In this document: positions 47,750-57,305 of the stretch, in pieces
Numbering within the stretch: the first letter of the stretch is position 1
Layout: every line of letters starts with the position of its first letter
NCBI GenBank assembly: GCA_963696025.1
Contig: CAVOII010000010.1
Span: 186,001-250,000, forward strand
Reading direction: 5' to 3'
DNA from: JABCYV01 sp963696025
Lineage (GTDB): Bacteria > Acidobacteriota > Terriglobia > Terriglobales > Acidobacteriaceae
Length of the DNA stretch: 64,000 bases
Made by a program: the position numbers and the translations under genes
Notes under the pieces: model-generated
Told to the model about the DNA's origin: nothing
Databases searched by the model: none
What the model saw: the letters and a program-made list of their open reading frames with translations, nothing else

Positions 47750-48637
47750 CTAGCCGCGCACCGTGAGTACCGGGCACCGCGCTTGAGCAACCACTCGAGA
47801 AGCGATTGGCCACGGCAGGTGCTCCTGCATGGCGGTCTCACCCGATTTCCTCACTCCAATAACGATCAGATTCACGTCACGTTCCTCGGCGAGGCGCAGG
47901 ATGCCCTCAATGGGAAACTCAAAGCGCGCTACAAACTCAGGTTTGCACCAGGCTTCTGCTTCTGCAGGCAACAGAGCCCGCAGCGCCTCCCGAGTGCTGG
48001 CTTCTTCAGATTCTTGATACTGATAAGGAGCCAGAGGCATCAGCTGTAAGAAAATCAGATTGGCCTCATTCTCTTCGGCCAGAGACAAGGCATACGGAAG
48101 AGCTTGCAGCGACGTGTCCGAGCCATCGGTCGGGAAGAGGATGGTTTTGAGCTTCCAGTTCATGCCCCTCAGTGGAGGGACTTGAGGGCCTACTGTCAGT
48201 ACGGGACAAGTCGCCCTCCGATAAATTTTCTCCGCCTCCGATCCCATCACTAGCTTTTTCAGTCCCTGTCGGCCGTGCGTACCCGCAACCACGAGGTCGA
48301 TCTTATTCTTCTGAATGATGTCGGAAATCACACTCCAGAAGTCCCCGCGCTCTAACAGCACCTTGGCGGGTCTCACCCCTAGAGAGTTGCAGAGAACAAA
48401 TGCCGCAAGTTTCGACTCCGCTTCCAGCCACGCCGGGTCGGCTTCAACGGGCAGGGGATCCATGGCCACACTGCGGTGCGGCTCAGGGCTGAGGGCGTGC
48501 GCCACAACGATCTTTGCCTCATATTGGCCAGCTAAAGCTATCGCATACCTTAGGGCAGTCTTCGAGACCTGGGAGAAATCGGTTGTAATCAGGATATTGC
48601 TGAGCGAGATGCGTTTGTTAGTCCGAAGGGCTTCCAC
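47750..48637 (-). CDS. Tandem universal stress protein (UspA)
   Basis: 295 residues with two Usp domains. The first: LSNILITTDFSQVSKTALRY and LVVAGTHGRQGLKKLVMGSE, with an intact ATP-type glycine loop. The second: LKTILFPTDGSDTSLQALPY and LIVIGVRKSGETAMQEHLPW, with a degenerate loop. It is divergent from nifJ, sharing the operator at 48,709, so the stress protein and pyruvate oxidation enzyme are probably induced together. Confidence 0.92.
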   Translation of the reverse strand: MEALRTNKRISLSNILITTDFSQVSKTALRYAIALAGQYEAKIVVAHALSPEPHRSVAMDPLPVEADPAWLEAESKLAAFVLCNSLGVRPAKVLLERGDFWSVISDIIQKNKIDLVVAGTHGRQGLKKLVMGSEAEKIYRRATCPVLTVGPQVPPLRGMNWKLKTILFPTDGSDTSLQALPYALSLAEENEANLIFLQLMPLAPYQYQESEEASTREALRALLPAEAEAWCKPEFVARFEFPIEGILRLAEERDVNLIVIGVRKSGETAMQEHLPWPIASRVVAQARCPVLTVRG

Positions 48638-48708
48638 TGGTGGCCTCCTCTCAAGATAGCAGTGCTATTGCACAACAAACGTTTATAGGCATTTCAGGAG
48701 AATCCGGC

Positions 48709-48724
48709 AGTGATTGCAGTCACT
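48709..48724. promoter_or_regulatory. Crp/Fnr-type operator between usp and nifJ
   Basis: AGTGATTGCAGTCACT, palindrome with the GTGA-N6-TCAC core, 72 bp from the usp start and 59 bp from the nifJ start. Confidence 0.65.
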
Positions 48725-48782
48725 CCCCGCGGTGACGCCAACCACTGTTCTTCTGAGCCGCACCCGATAAAAAGGATTGTTG

Positions 48783-51700
48783 ATGCAGCCGGGGAAGAAC
48801 ATGACCCGTAACACTGCCATTCTGGATGGGAACGAAGCTGCCGCCTCAGTGGCCTACCGGCTCAATGAGGTGATTACCATTTACCCCATTACCCCCGCTT
48901 CGCCCATGGGGGAGTGGGCGGACCAGTGGAAAGAGGAAGGACGCAAAAACATCTGGGGGTCGGTCCCCACCGTCATCGAAATGCAAAGTGAGGGAGGCGC
49001 CGCCGGAACTCTGCATGGTGCGCTCCAAGGCGGGGCGCTGGCGACTACGTTTACCGCGTCGCAAGGTCTGCTTCTCATGATTCCCAATATGTACAAGATC
49101 GCGGGTGAGCTGACGCCGACCGTGATTCATGTAGCCGCACGCTCGGTGGCTACCCATGCTCTCTCGATCTTCGGCGACCACAGTGACGTCATGGCCGCGC
49201 GCGCGACAGGTTTTGCACTTCTCTGTTCAAATTCTGTGCAGGAAGCCAGCGATTTTGCGCTGATTGCCCAGGCGGCCGCGCTTGAGTCGCGCATTCCCTT
49301 CCTACATTTTTTTGACGGCTTCCGCACCTCCCACGAAGTAAACACGATCGTACTGCTTGATGATGACGACCTGCGCGCACTGATCGACGACACCTTGGTC
49401 CGCCAGCATCGGCAGCGGGCTCTATCGCCCGATCACCCGTTGCTGCGCGGCACGACGCAAAATCCCGATGTCTTTTTCCAGGCGCGCGAGGCCATCAATC
49501 CTTTCTACCGAGCGTGTCCGACGATCGTACAGGACGTGATGGATCGCTTTGCACAACGCACAGGCAGGAACTACCACTTGTTCGATTACGTCGGCGCTCC
49601 CGACGCCGAACGGGCGATTGTAGTGATGGGCTCGGGGACTGGGGCAGTTGAGGAGACCATAGAACACCTACAGCAGCAGGGCGAAAAGGTCGGGCTCCTG
49701 AAAGTCCGGCTTTTCCGGCCTTTCGGGAAAGAAGCGTTTCTTTCGGCACTTCCGAAGACAGTGCGGACCATTGCCGTCCTGGATCGTACCAAAGAACCTG
49801 GCAGCCTGGGCGAACCGCTCTACCAGGATGTGGTGACCGCGTCGAGTGAATCGAGGCTGGCGGATCGCACGGCTTCACAGATTCTTCCGCGGGTGATCGG
49901 CGGCCGCTACGGTCTATCGTCGAAGGAATTCACCCCAGCTATGGCGAAAGCCATTTTTGATCAACTCAAGAAATCTACGCCGAAGAATCATTTTACGGTC
50001 GGGATTCACGACGATGTGACGCACACCAGCTTGGACTGCGACCCTGAGTTTTCCACTGAGGATCCCGACACGGTCCGCGCGCTGTTCCTTGGACTGGGAT
50101 CTGACGGAACCGTGGGCGCGAACAAGAATTCGATCAAGATTATCGGAAAGAATACGGACAACTATGCCCAGGGGTACTTTGTCTATGACTCGAAGAAGGC
50201 GGGGTCGGTCACGGTTTCACACCTCCGCTTCGGTCCTCGTCCGATCCGGTCGTCCTATCTGATTACCAAAGCTAGCTTCGTCGCGTGCCACCAGTTCCAA
50301 TTTATCGAGCGCATGAATATTTTGGACTGTGCCGAACCCGGTAGCACGTTCTTGCTGAATGCACCCTTTGGGGCGGACGAAATATGGGACCACCTGCCGC
50401 GGTCCGCGCAGGAAAGCATGATCCAGAAAAACCTCAAGTTCTATCTGATTGACGCCTACAGGGTTGCACGCGAGACAGGGATGGGCAGCCGGATCAACAC
50501 CATCATGCAGACTTGCTTCTTTGCCATAAGCGGAGTTCTGCCTCGCGAGCAGGCGATTGAAGCCATCAAGAATGCTATTCACGAGACTTACGGAAAACGA
50601 GGTGAGGCCGTTGTAGCCAAGAACTTTGCTGCCGTGGATCATACCCTAAGTCATCTCTACCAGGTCACCGTTCCCTCTGCAGCGACCAGTGGGCTGAGAG
50701 TTCTGCCTTCCGTCCCTGACCGTGCACCGGCGTTCGTGCGGGATGTGATTGGTTCTATGATCGCTGGTCGCGGTGACCTTCTGCCCGTGAGCGCTATGCC
50801 CGTGGACGGTACTTTCCTGACGGGTACGGCAATGTGGGAAAAGCGAAATATCGCGCAACAGATTCCGGTCTGGGACGAACAGCTGTGCATTCAGTGCGGC
50901 AAATGTGTCCTGGTTTGTCCCCATGCAGTCATCCGGGCGAAGCTCTATGACGCCTCGCTCCTGGGGAATGCCCCGGCTGGGTTCAAGTCGGAAAAGCCGC
51001 GCTGGCGTGATTTCGAAAGTCTCCGTTACACGCTGCAGGTTTCTCCGGAAGACTGCACCGGATGCGAGCTTTGCGTTGAGGTCTGCCCCGCCAAGAGCAA
51101 GAGCGAGGCAAAACATAAAGCCATCAATATGCAAACGCAGGCACCGCTTCGCGAAGTCGAGAGCGCGAATTGGGAGTTCTTCATCAAACTGCCTGATGCG
51201 GACAGAAACAAGCTCTCGCACAGTCAGGTCAAAGACGTCCAGCTGTTGGAACCACTCTTCGAGTTTTCCGGGGCCTGCGCCGGCTGTGGTGAGACGCCCT
51301 ACATCAAGTTGCTCACCCAGCTCTTTGGCGACCGTTTGATGATTGCGAATGCAACAGGCTGTTCGTCGATCTACGGCGGCAATCTGCCTACGACTCCATA
51401 CACCCTTAATTCCCAAGGACGGGGCCCTGCATGGTCCAATTCGCTTTTCGAAGATAACGCAGAGTTTGGTCTGGGCATGCGGCTGGCGTTGGACAAACAG
51501 GCAGACTACGCGCACGAACTGGTGACTCGACTTGCCTCACACGTCGGTGACTCTCTCGTGAACGGGCTTCTGAATGCGCACCAATCGAGCGAGGCAGGAA
51601 TCGAAGCTCAGAGGGTACGTGTAGCCGAGTTAAAGAAGAGGCTCAGTGCAGTAGATTCGCCCACATCGCGCGATCTGCTCGTGATCGCCGACACGCTCGT

Positions 51701-52431
51701 TCGCAAGAGCGTTTGGCTGGTGGGCGGCGATGGCTGGGCCTACGACATCGGCGCGGGTGGACTCGACCACGTCCTGGGTTCTGGGGTGAACATCAATGTC
51801 CTGGTACTTGATACGGAGGTTTATTCGAATACCGGCGGGCAGATGTCCAAAGCGACGCCGCGCGGCGCAGTGGCAAAATTTGCCGCCGGAGGCAAACGTG
51901 GCGGCAAGAAGGACCTCGCAATGGAGGCCATCAGCTATGGATCGGTCTACGTTGCTCGCGTGGCTATGGGAGGCAACGATACGCACGCTGTGAAGACATT
52001 CCTCGAAGCGGAGGCCTATAACGGTCCGTCACTGATCATCGCTTATAGCCACTGCATTGCCCATGGCTATGACATGAGCCAGGGCATGGCGCAGCAAAAG
52101 GCTGCGATGCTCTCAGGTTACTGGCCCCTCATGCATTACAACCCCGAGCTGCGTCTGGAGGAAAAAAATCCATTTCAGCTCGATTCCAGAGCGCCCAGTA
52201 TTCCATTCAAGCAATACGCATATCATGAAGCCCGCTACACGATGCTGGCGCGAAGCAATCCTCAGGCCGCCCGTGAACTACTCCACCTCGCTCAGGAGGA
52301 TGTCCATCGGCAATGGCGAGTCTACGCCAACCGCGCTGCTATGTCCGGAAGTGGAAACGCAGAAACCCCCGGCGGCGCTCCCTCGGAGCTCTGCCTTGTC
52401 CACGCAGCAACCGGCAACTGCAGGAGAATAA
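48783..52431 (+). CDS. nifJ: Pyruvate:ferredoxin (flavodoxin) oxidoreductase
   Basis: About 1,215 residues. It oxidises pyruvate to acetyl-CoA and CO2, reducing ferredoxin. Domains in order: POR-N pyrimidine-binding (EVITIYPITPASPMGEWADQ), POR-II, domain III, EKR, two 4Fe-4S sites (CIQCGKCVLVCPHA; CTGCELCVEVCPAKS), and the TPP domain (CAGCGETPYIKLL, NATGCSSIYGGN). The literal frame runs to 52,580, overlapping the next gene by 146 bp with non-family residues. Removing one base near 52,344 gives a Pro-rich tail ending at 52,431, four bases before the next start, which I prefer. AAAGGA precedes the ATG at 48,783. Confidence 0.92.
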
Positions 52432-52434
52432 ATA

Positions 52435-53442
52435 ATGATCGATATCACCACCACCTATCTCGGTTTGCCGATGAAATCTCCGATTGTTGCCTCGGCCTCT
52501 CCGCTCTGCGAGTCGTTGGAGAACATTCGGCATCTCGAAGATGTTGGCGCCGGCGCTGTCGTGCTGCCCTCCCTTTTTGAAGAACAGCTCGACCTGGAGA
52601 GCCACTCTGTTGATTCCGATCTTTCACGGGGCAGCGAAAGCTTTGCGGAGTCGGTTAACTACTTGCCCGACCTGCATACTTATAACCTCGGAGCCGATGG
52701 TTATCTCGAACTCATTCGACGGGCGAGGGAACGAGTCTCAATTCCGGTAATCGCCAGCCTGAACGGTGTCTCTCCCGGCGGCTGGGCGCGGTACGCTGGC
52801 CTGATGGACCAAGCCGGGGCCGATGCGATCGAGTTGAACATCTACGCGATTATTACCGACCCCAATATCATCGGCGCCGACGTCGAGCGGAACTACTGCG
52901 ATCTGATACGACAGGTCAAAGCGAACGTCAGTATTCCTGTCGCGGTGAAGTTTTCGTACTTTTTCAGCGCGGTCGCGAACATGGGCAAACAGTTGGACGC
53001 GGCGGGTGCCAACGGGCTGGTACTTTTCAATCGCTTTTACCAGCCGGATTTCGATATTGAATCTCTCGAGGTCGTGCCCAGCCTAACATTGAGCCATCCG
53101 CAAGAATTACTATTGCGGCTGCACTGGGTCGCCATTCTCTATGGATGGGTTCGCGCCAACCTCGCCGTTACGGGCGGTGTGCACAGCGCTCAGGACGTCC
53201 TGAAATCCATGATGGCGGGCGCGCACGTCGCGATGATGACTTCCGCGCTGCTACAGAACGGGATTGACCACGTGGCGTATGTCCTCAAGGATCTGGTTCG
53301 TTGGATGGAAGACCACGAATACGAATCAATCCGACAAATGCGTGGAAGTATGAGCCATCGTTCCGTATCCGATCCGGCCGCCTTCGAGCGCGGCAACTAC
53401 ATGCGGGTCCTAAGCTCCTACGTGGCACGAAAGGTAGGTTAG
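52435..53442 (+). CDS. Dihydroorotate-dehydrogenase-like flavoprotein
   Basis: 335 residues, TIM-barrel FMN protein of the PyrD class 1 type. FMN/orotate-site elements: LGLPMKSPIVASASPLCES, VIASLNGVSPGGWARYA, AIELNIYAI, PVAVKFSYFF and LAVTGGVHSAQDV. The usual pyrimidine-operon context is missing. The gene sits 3 bp after nifJ with its own AGGAG site. DHOD-like proteins placed beside pyruvate:ferredoxin oxidoreductase occur in several bacteria; a redox-partner role is inferred rather than known. Confidence 0.88.
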   Translation: MIDITTTYLGLPMKSPIVASASPLCESLENIRHLEDVGAGAVVLPSLFEEQLDLESHSVDSDLSRGSESFAESVNYLPDLHTYNLGADGYLELIRRARERVSIPVIASLNGVSPGGWARYAGLMDQAGADAIELNIYAIITDPNIIGADVERNYCDLIRQVKANVSIPVAVKFSYFFSAVANMGKQLDAAGANGLVLFNRFYQPDFDIESLEVVPSLTLSHPQELLLRLHWVAILYGWVRANLAVTGGVHSAQDVLKSMMAGAHVAMMTSALLQNGIDHVAYVLKDLVRWMEDHEYESIRQMRGSMSHRSVSDPAAFERGNYMRVLSSYVARKVG

Positions 53443-53539
53443 ACATGTCTAGTTTGAGAGCGGCGAGTCACGCAGTAACTTCATTTCCACTTCAGCTCTT
53501 GCTTATAGCGGAGCCACAAACGTGGCGAGGGACCGGGCC

Positions 53540-53734
53540 TTAGGGCGCGTCGTGAGAAACCAGCGAGTACAGATAGAGCAGCATTCCGGCGCCTACCAAC
53601 GGGCAGCCAACGAGAAGAAAGCATACAAACGCAAACGGATGCGTCCAGAGCAACGTCAACATCTGTACGGTCAGCCCGACAACAACGAGTATCCCGGACC
53701 AGCGGATACGCCGCTCGATCGATGTAGTTATCAT
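53540..53734 (-). CDS. Small two-TM membrane protein
   Basis: 64 residues from ATG 53,734, overlapping the NapC-like stop by 4 bp (ATGA). Two hydrophobic helices: SGILVVVGLTVQMLTLLW and FAFVCFLLVGCPLVGAGMLL. As the last gene of the decaheme operon it may be a small membrane subunit of the quinol dehydrogenase. Not recognised as a known family. Confidence 0.6.
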   Translation of the reverse strand: MITTSIERRIRWSGILVVVGLTVQMLTLLWTHPFAFVCFLLVGCPLVGAGMLLYLYSLVSHDAP

Positions 53735-54333
53735 TTCCCCTTCGCCTTTGGCGTCCAGAAGGTCGCGTCTTTCAATGTGCCCACGTCGTGAACTATGTCG
53801 TGGCAATTGCTGGACATGCAGGAGAGTTGATTCGACGCGGCAAGCGCCAGCATATCCGGAGCCTTATTATGCGATGAAGCTTCCTCGTAGGAGCGCGCCC
53901 CCGCATGGCAATGCAAACATTCGCGGTTGTTGTAGTGTGTGTAAAGCTTGATGTCCTCCGGTTTCGGGACTTTCCCGAAATACTGCACCAGAACGTGGTG
54001 CACGCCCCTCCATTTCGCCTTGTAATTCCCAAACATCGTGTAGTCGGTGTGGCACGTAAAGCAGGCATGAGCGCGGGGCACAAAGTTGTTTTGGAAATGC
54101 CTGGCCGGCAGATAACTCCTATCGTCGACGTAGAGGCTTCTTCCGAAATCCGTCATGACGTGGCAAGAAAGACAGAATTGCGTTGAAGTCGACCGCTCCA
54201 GGTGTTCGTTGACACCCGCCCACATTGCCAACACCGGCAAAGTGCACAGCGCCACAAAAGCAAGAATCTTGCCACCGCGCACTCTTGTTAGTTCCGGGCG
54301 CAAAGCCGTCAATAGTCCGAGAACGGCTGCCAT
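53731..54333 (-). CDS. NapC/NirT-like tetraheme quinol dehydrogenase
   Basis: 200 residues. A membrane anchor (KILAFVALCTLPVLAMWAG) is followed by heme sites CLSCH, CFTCH, CLHCH and a wider CMSSNCH (C-x4-CH). The family (NapC, NirT, CymA) takes electrons from quinols to periplasmic cytochromes. The ATG at 54,333 falls inside another hydrophobic stretch (TALILTLFTAMAAVLGLL) that stays open upstream to 54,396 without a usual start codon, so the true 5' end is uncertain and may carry another indel. Position after the decaheme, barrel and monoheme genes suggests it feeds that pathway. Confidence 0.82.
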   Translation of the reverse strand: MAAVLGLLTALRPELTRVRGGKILAFVALCTLPVLAMWAGVNEHLERSTSTQFCLSCHVMTDFGRSLYVDDRSYLPARHFQNNFVPRAHACFTCHTDYTMFGNYKAKWRGVHHVLVQYFGKVPKPEDIKLYTHYNNRECLHCHAGARSYEEASSHNKAPDMLALAASNQLSCMSSNCHDIVHDVGTLKDATFWTPKAKGK

Positions 54334-54461
54334 CGCCGTGAAAAGTGTCAGGATCAGCGCTGTGCTACTCGTGGGAATGGAGTGGCTCCGTGTCCGTCAG
54401 CGGCCCATCCCAAGCTAGGCGCCCCCCTTGCCGCTGGTTGATACGATCTGCTTATTGCACG

Positions 54462-54848
54462 TTACTGCTTTGCGAGCGACAGGTAGTAGGTGACAACTTG
54501 CTTTACCATGTCGCTTCCCAGTTCCTTTCCGAAACCGTCCATGTCCTTGCCTTTGCCCTTGGCCACAATCTCGATCAGCTCCGCTTCGCTTAGTTTCTGC
54601 ACCTCAGGCGATCGCACATTCCTTACCTTAAGCTTTCTCCCCTTTGCCGTGTTGCCCGAGCCGTCCTGAGCGTGGCACACGGAGCATTTGTCCAAATAAA
54701 CGTCCTGCGCGCTTGCAGGTGCCGCAGAGACAAGCGAAGAATCCCTGGTCCCTGAAGCGAGAATCAAGATGAAGCCCGTGCTAGCCAGCAATACCGCAAT
54801 GACCACCACCCTCTTGGATCGATCCACTTGTTCCTCCAAACTATACAT
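54462..54848 (-). CDS. Membrane-anchored monoheme cytochrome c
   Basis: 128 residues. One hydrophobic segment (VVVIAVLLASTGFILILASG, residues 14-33) serves as anchor or uncleaved signal, followed by a class I cytochrome with CSVCHAQDGSGNTAKG and a probable axial Met in KDMDGFGKEL. It lies 42 bp after the barrel gene and before the NapC-like gene, so it could link quinol oxidation to the decaheme protein. Confidence 0.88.
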   Translation of the reverse strand: MYSLEEQVDRSKRVVVIAVLLASTGFILILASGTRDSSLVSAAPASAQDVYLDKCSVCHAQDGSGNTAKGRKLKVRNVRSPEVQKLSEAELIEIVAKGKGKDMDGFGKELGSDMVKQVVTYYLSLAKQ

Positions 54849-54890
54849 TTCTCGAGTTTGCCAGCTCCGCTTGACGCTCAGGCTACCAGA

Positions 54891-57239
54891 TCAGAACTCG
54901 TATTTCAGCGAGAAACTGGTCAGGTTCGAGTGGAAGTAGCGCGGGAGGGTCGGCCCGACAAACGAGTCTTCATTGTATTGGTAGTAGTTCCAGCCCAGGT
55001 TCCAGCTCCATCCTTTGGCAAGATCGACGGCTACGGAGGCCATCGGCAACTGGTACGTCGACGCGAGAGGTCCCAGCGGCTGCAGGGGATTCAGAATCAG
55101 CGTGCTTCCATCGACCTTCGTAATTCCGTAACCCAGTTTGGTCGTGAGCCGGTGCACCGGTTTAAGTATCAGATTCGCAGACCCAAAGTGGGTATGGCTC
55201 TTGTAATAGCCCAGAACCTCAAACACCGTTGGATCATTGATGCAGGTGAAAGAGCCCGGCTCAGGGTTCCCGGCGTAGCAGATATTGGCGTTTTGCTGGT
55301 AGTCGAGGTAATTGTAGGCCAGATCAACGCCCACTCGGTCACTGCGCGAGATCATCGTATTGAAACCGTAAGTGCGACTGTGGCCAGTAAAGTCGATGTC
55401 ACCAGTGTGGTTGCTGCGCTCCAGGATGTTGAAATTAGCCGAGAGATTCACCCACGGCCACGGCGTATAAGAGGCGTTTGCACGGTATTGCTGCTCATGC
55501 CGCGGGCTGATGCGAGTTACGAATTGATCAGCCGACATGAACTCCACGTTCGCATTCACACGTATACCGCGCGTCGGTCGTGCCCAGAGACCCAATAATC
55601 CCGTGTGCTCATGGATGTTGTAGAGGTTGTTTTCGGAGTCGGTGACGGTTGTGCTACAGGGCACATTCGGATTTGCTTGCACCCCGGCGCAGTCCCCGCG
55701 TGTCGACAGAATCGGAAAGAAGGTCTCGAACGACGTATTGAGAAACCGATTCGTAGGCTCACGATGACGATACCGGTAACCGAAGCGAGCACCGATCTTA
55801 GTCGAGAAGTCGTATTCAATTTGGGTCTCGTTGGTCTTCGAGTTCTCCCCTAGGAACCAATTGAAGGTTTCATTAATAAGGTCCGGGGGGGAGGAGGCGA
55901 ACGTAGACGTGTGCAGCGGAAGCGTGCCCGGATACGTTACCGGCGGATTCATCAATGAGCCCGGTGGGGGAATTGTGGACGCGTTGAACAAATTGGTTTG
56001 CGAAAGGGCAGCCAAAGCTGGGATGCGGTAATTGTTGAAACGGAAGGTATCGATGATTCGAAGGCTTTCGGTCACATAATACGTGACGCCCAGCTCGGTG
56101 GTGACCGAGACCCAAGTTCCGTGGTCGGCTTGGTTGTTTGTAACCTGGCGAACGTTGAATAAGTTGTCCAGTCCGTTGAAGAAATCTGCAGTCGGATCTC
56201 GCATATCCGCGTTGCTGTACTCAACTCTAGCGACCAGGTCTAGCCTCTTGATGGAACTTGACTGCAAGGTAAGTTGTTCGGTGGGGATCGAAGTACGCAC
56301 GCGCTGGGTTCGGGAATAGTTGAAGTAGCCGTTGCATGTGTCGTTGGCAATACCCGCGGTGACTGCCGGAGGGCTCGGACCGCACGGACTGCTATTTACC
56401 GTGTCCCAAGTCACGCCTAGGTTCACTGGCTGGCCATTCGGCAGCGGAAACACCGCGAAGGGGGCAAGGCTGTAGTCGGTGTCCCCTTTGAAGTATTCGA
56501 AAGCCTGCGTGTAGCTTAGTGTTGTTCTCGGTAGCAGCTTCACATCCGCGCCAAAGCGGTATTGATTGACCGTCGTATTGGTGGGCTGAAAAAGCAGGGC
56601 CTCTGTGCCCACGTGCAGGCTGCTGAACGACGGACCCTCGTTTCGGACACGCGAATAGTCCAGCCGAAAACTCACCCGGTTCTGCGGCAAAAGGACGAGA
56701 TTGAAGTCGTACATCCGCCGCCGGTTGTAGTAAGCATGAGGCGAAACATCAATCGGAATACTGGGAGTGCTAGTCGATGGATTGAGAGGGTTGGCCAGCA
56801 AATTGTAGTCGAAATAGTTCTGATCTCGGCGGAAACTGGCATTGAACTTGTACCACTTGAGCTTGGAGATACGTAGACGCGCTGCATTACTGGGGTCGCC
56901 GGCCCAACCAAAGCTGTTCAGATTAAGTCGGTCAAACGGCTCGCTGTGGTTCAACGAATCCATCGACAGGGTCTGATCGAACAGACGAAAACCACTCTGC
57001 AGATTCACCAGCGTGTCGTACATCGGTGTACTGCCGTTGACATCGGTGACCCGGCCGCCAAACTCTATGGACTGATGGATTTTGTACTCCCCAGTTTCAA
57101 TGCCCGCCGGTGAGTTCGCGGAAGACGCCGTGCCAGACGAGGCGCTTGCGTCTTGGGATGAACTTTGGGCCGACGAAACGCTCGGCCTAAGAAACGCTCC
57201 CAGAAGAACAAGCGTAATTAGCGGAACCTTGATGGTCAT
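54891..57239 (-). CDS. MtrB/PioB-type outer-membrane barrel
   Basis: 782 residues from ATG 57,239, which has GAGGAGAGAG upstream; the frame continues 22 codons to the decaheme stop. A signal peptide (VPLITLVLLGAFLRPSVSSA) is followed by a Ser/Ala-rich linker and a very large barrel of many aromatic strands, e.g. YRFGADVKLLPRTTLSYTQA, RIIDTFRFNNYRIP, and a final TSFSLKYEF. Size, strand pattern and direct linkage to a decaheme cytochrome fit MtrB/PioB proteins, which sheathe a decaheme through the outer membrane. No separate outer-surface cytochrome (MtrC-like) is seen. Confidence 0.8.
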   Translation of the reverse strand: MTIKVPLITLVLLGAFLRPSVSSAQSSSQDASASSGTASSANSPAGIETGEYKIHQSIEFGGRVTDVNGSTPMYDTLVNLQSGFRLFDQTLSMDSLNHSEPFDRLNLNSFGWAGDPSNAARLRISKLKWYKFNASFRRDQNYFDYNLLANPLNPSTSTPSIPIDVSPHAYYNRRRMYDFNLVLLPQNRVSFRLDYSRVRNEGPSFSSLHVGTEALLFQPTNTTVNQYRFGADVKLLPRTTLSYTQAFEYFKGDTDYSLAPFAVFPLPNGQPVNLGVTWDTVNSSPCGPSPPAVTAGIANDTCNGYFNYSRTQRVRTSIPTEQLTLQSSSIKRLDLVARVEYSNADMRDPTADFFNGLDNLFNVRQVTNNQADHGTWVSVTTELGVTYYVTESLRIIDTFRFNNYRIPALAALSQTNLFNASTIPPPGSLMNPPVTYPGTLPLHTSTFASSPPDLINETFNWFLGENSKTNETQIEYDFSTKIGARFGYRYRHREPTNRFLNTSFETFFPILSTRGDCAGVQANPNVPCSTTVTDSENNLYNIHEHTGLLGLWARPTRGIRVNANVEFMSADQFVTRISPRHEQQYRANASYTPWPWVNLSANFNILERSNHTGDIDFTGHSRTYGFNTMISRSDRVGVDLAYNYLDYQQNANICYAGNPEPGSFTCINDPTVFEVLGYYKSHTHFGSANLILKPVHRLTTKLGYGITKVDGSTLILNPLQPLGPLASTYQLPMASVAVDLAKGWSWNLGWNYYQYNEDSFVGPTLPRYFHSNLTSFSLKYEF

Positions 57240-57305
57240 CTGGACTCTCTCCTCTTGATGACTTAACCGTTGCCTGCATTGACTGTCGCTCATCCGGTCC
57301 GCCAT

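Noticed and set aside
52432..52580. Native C-terminal extension of NifJ
   Set aside because: Those residues are unlike the family and overlap the next gene by 146 bp; a one-base correction gives a stop just before that gene.
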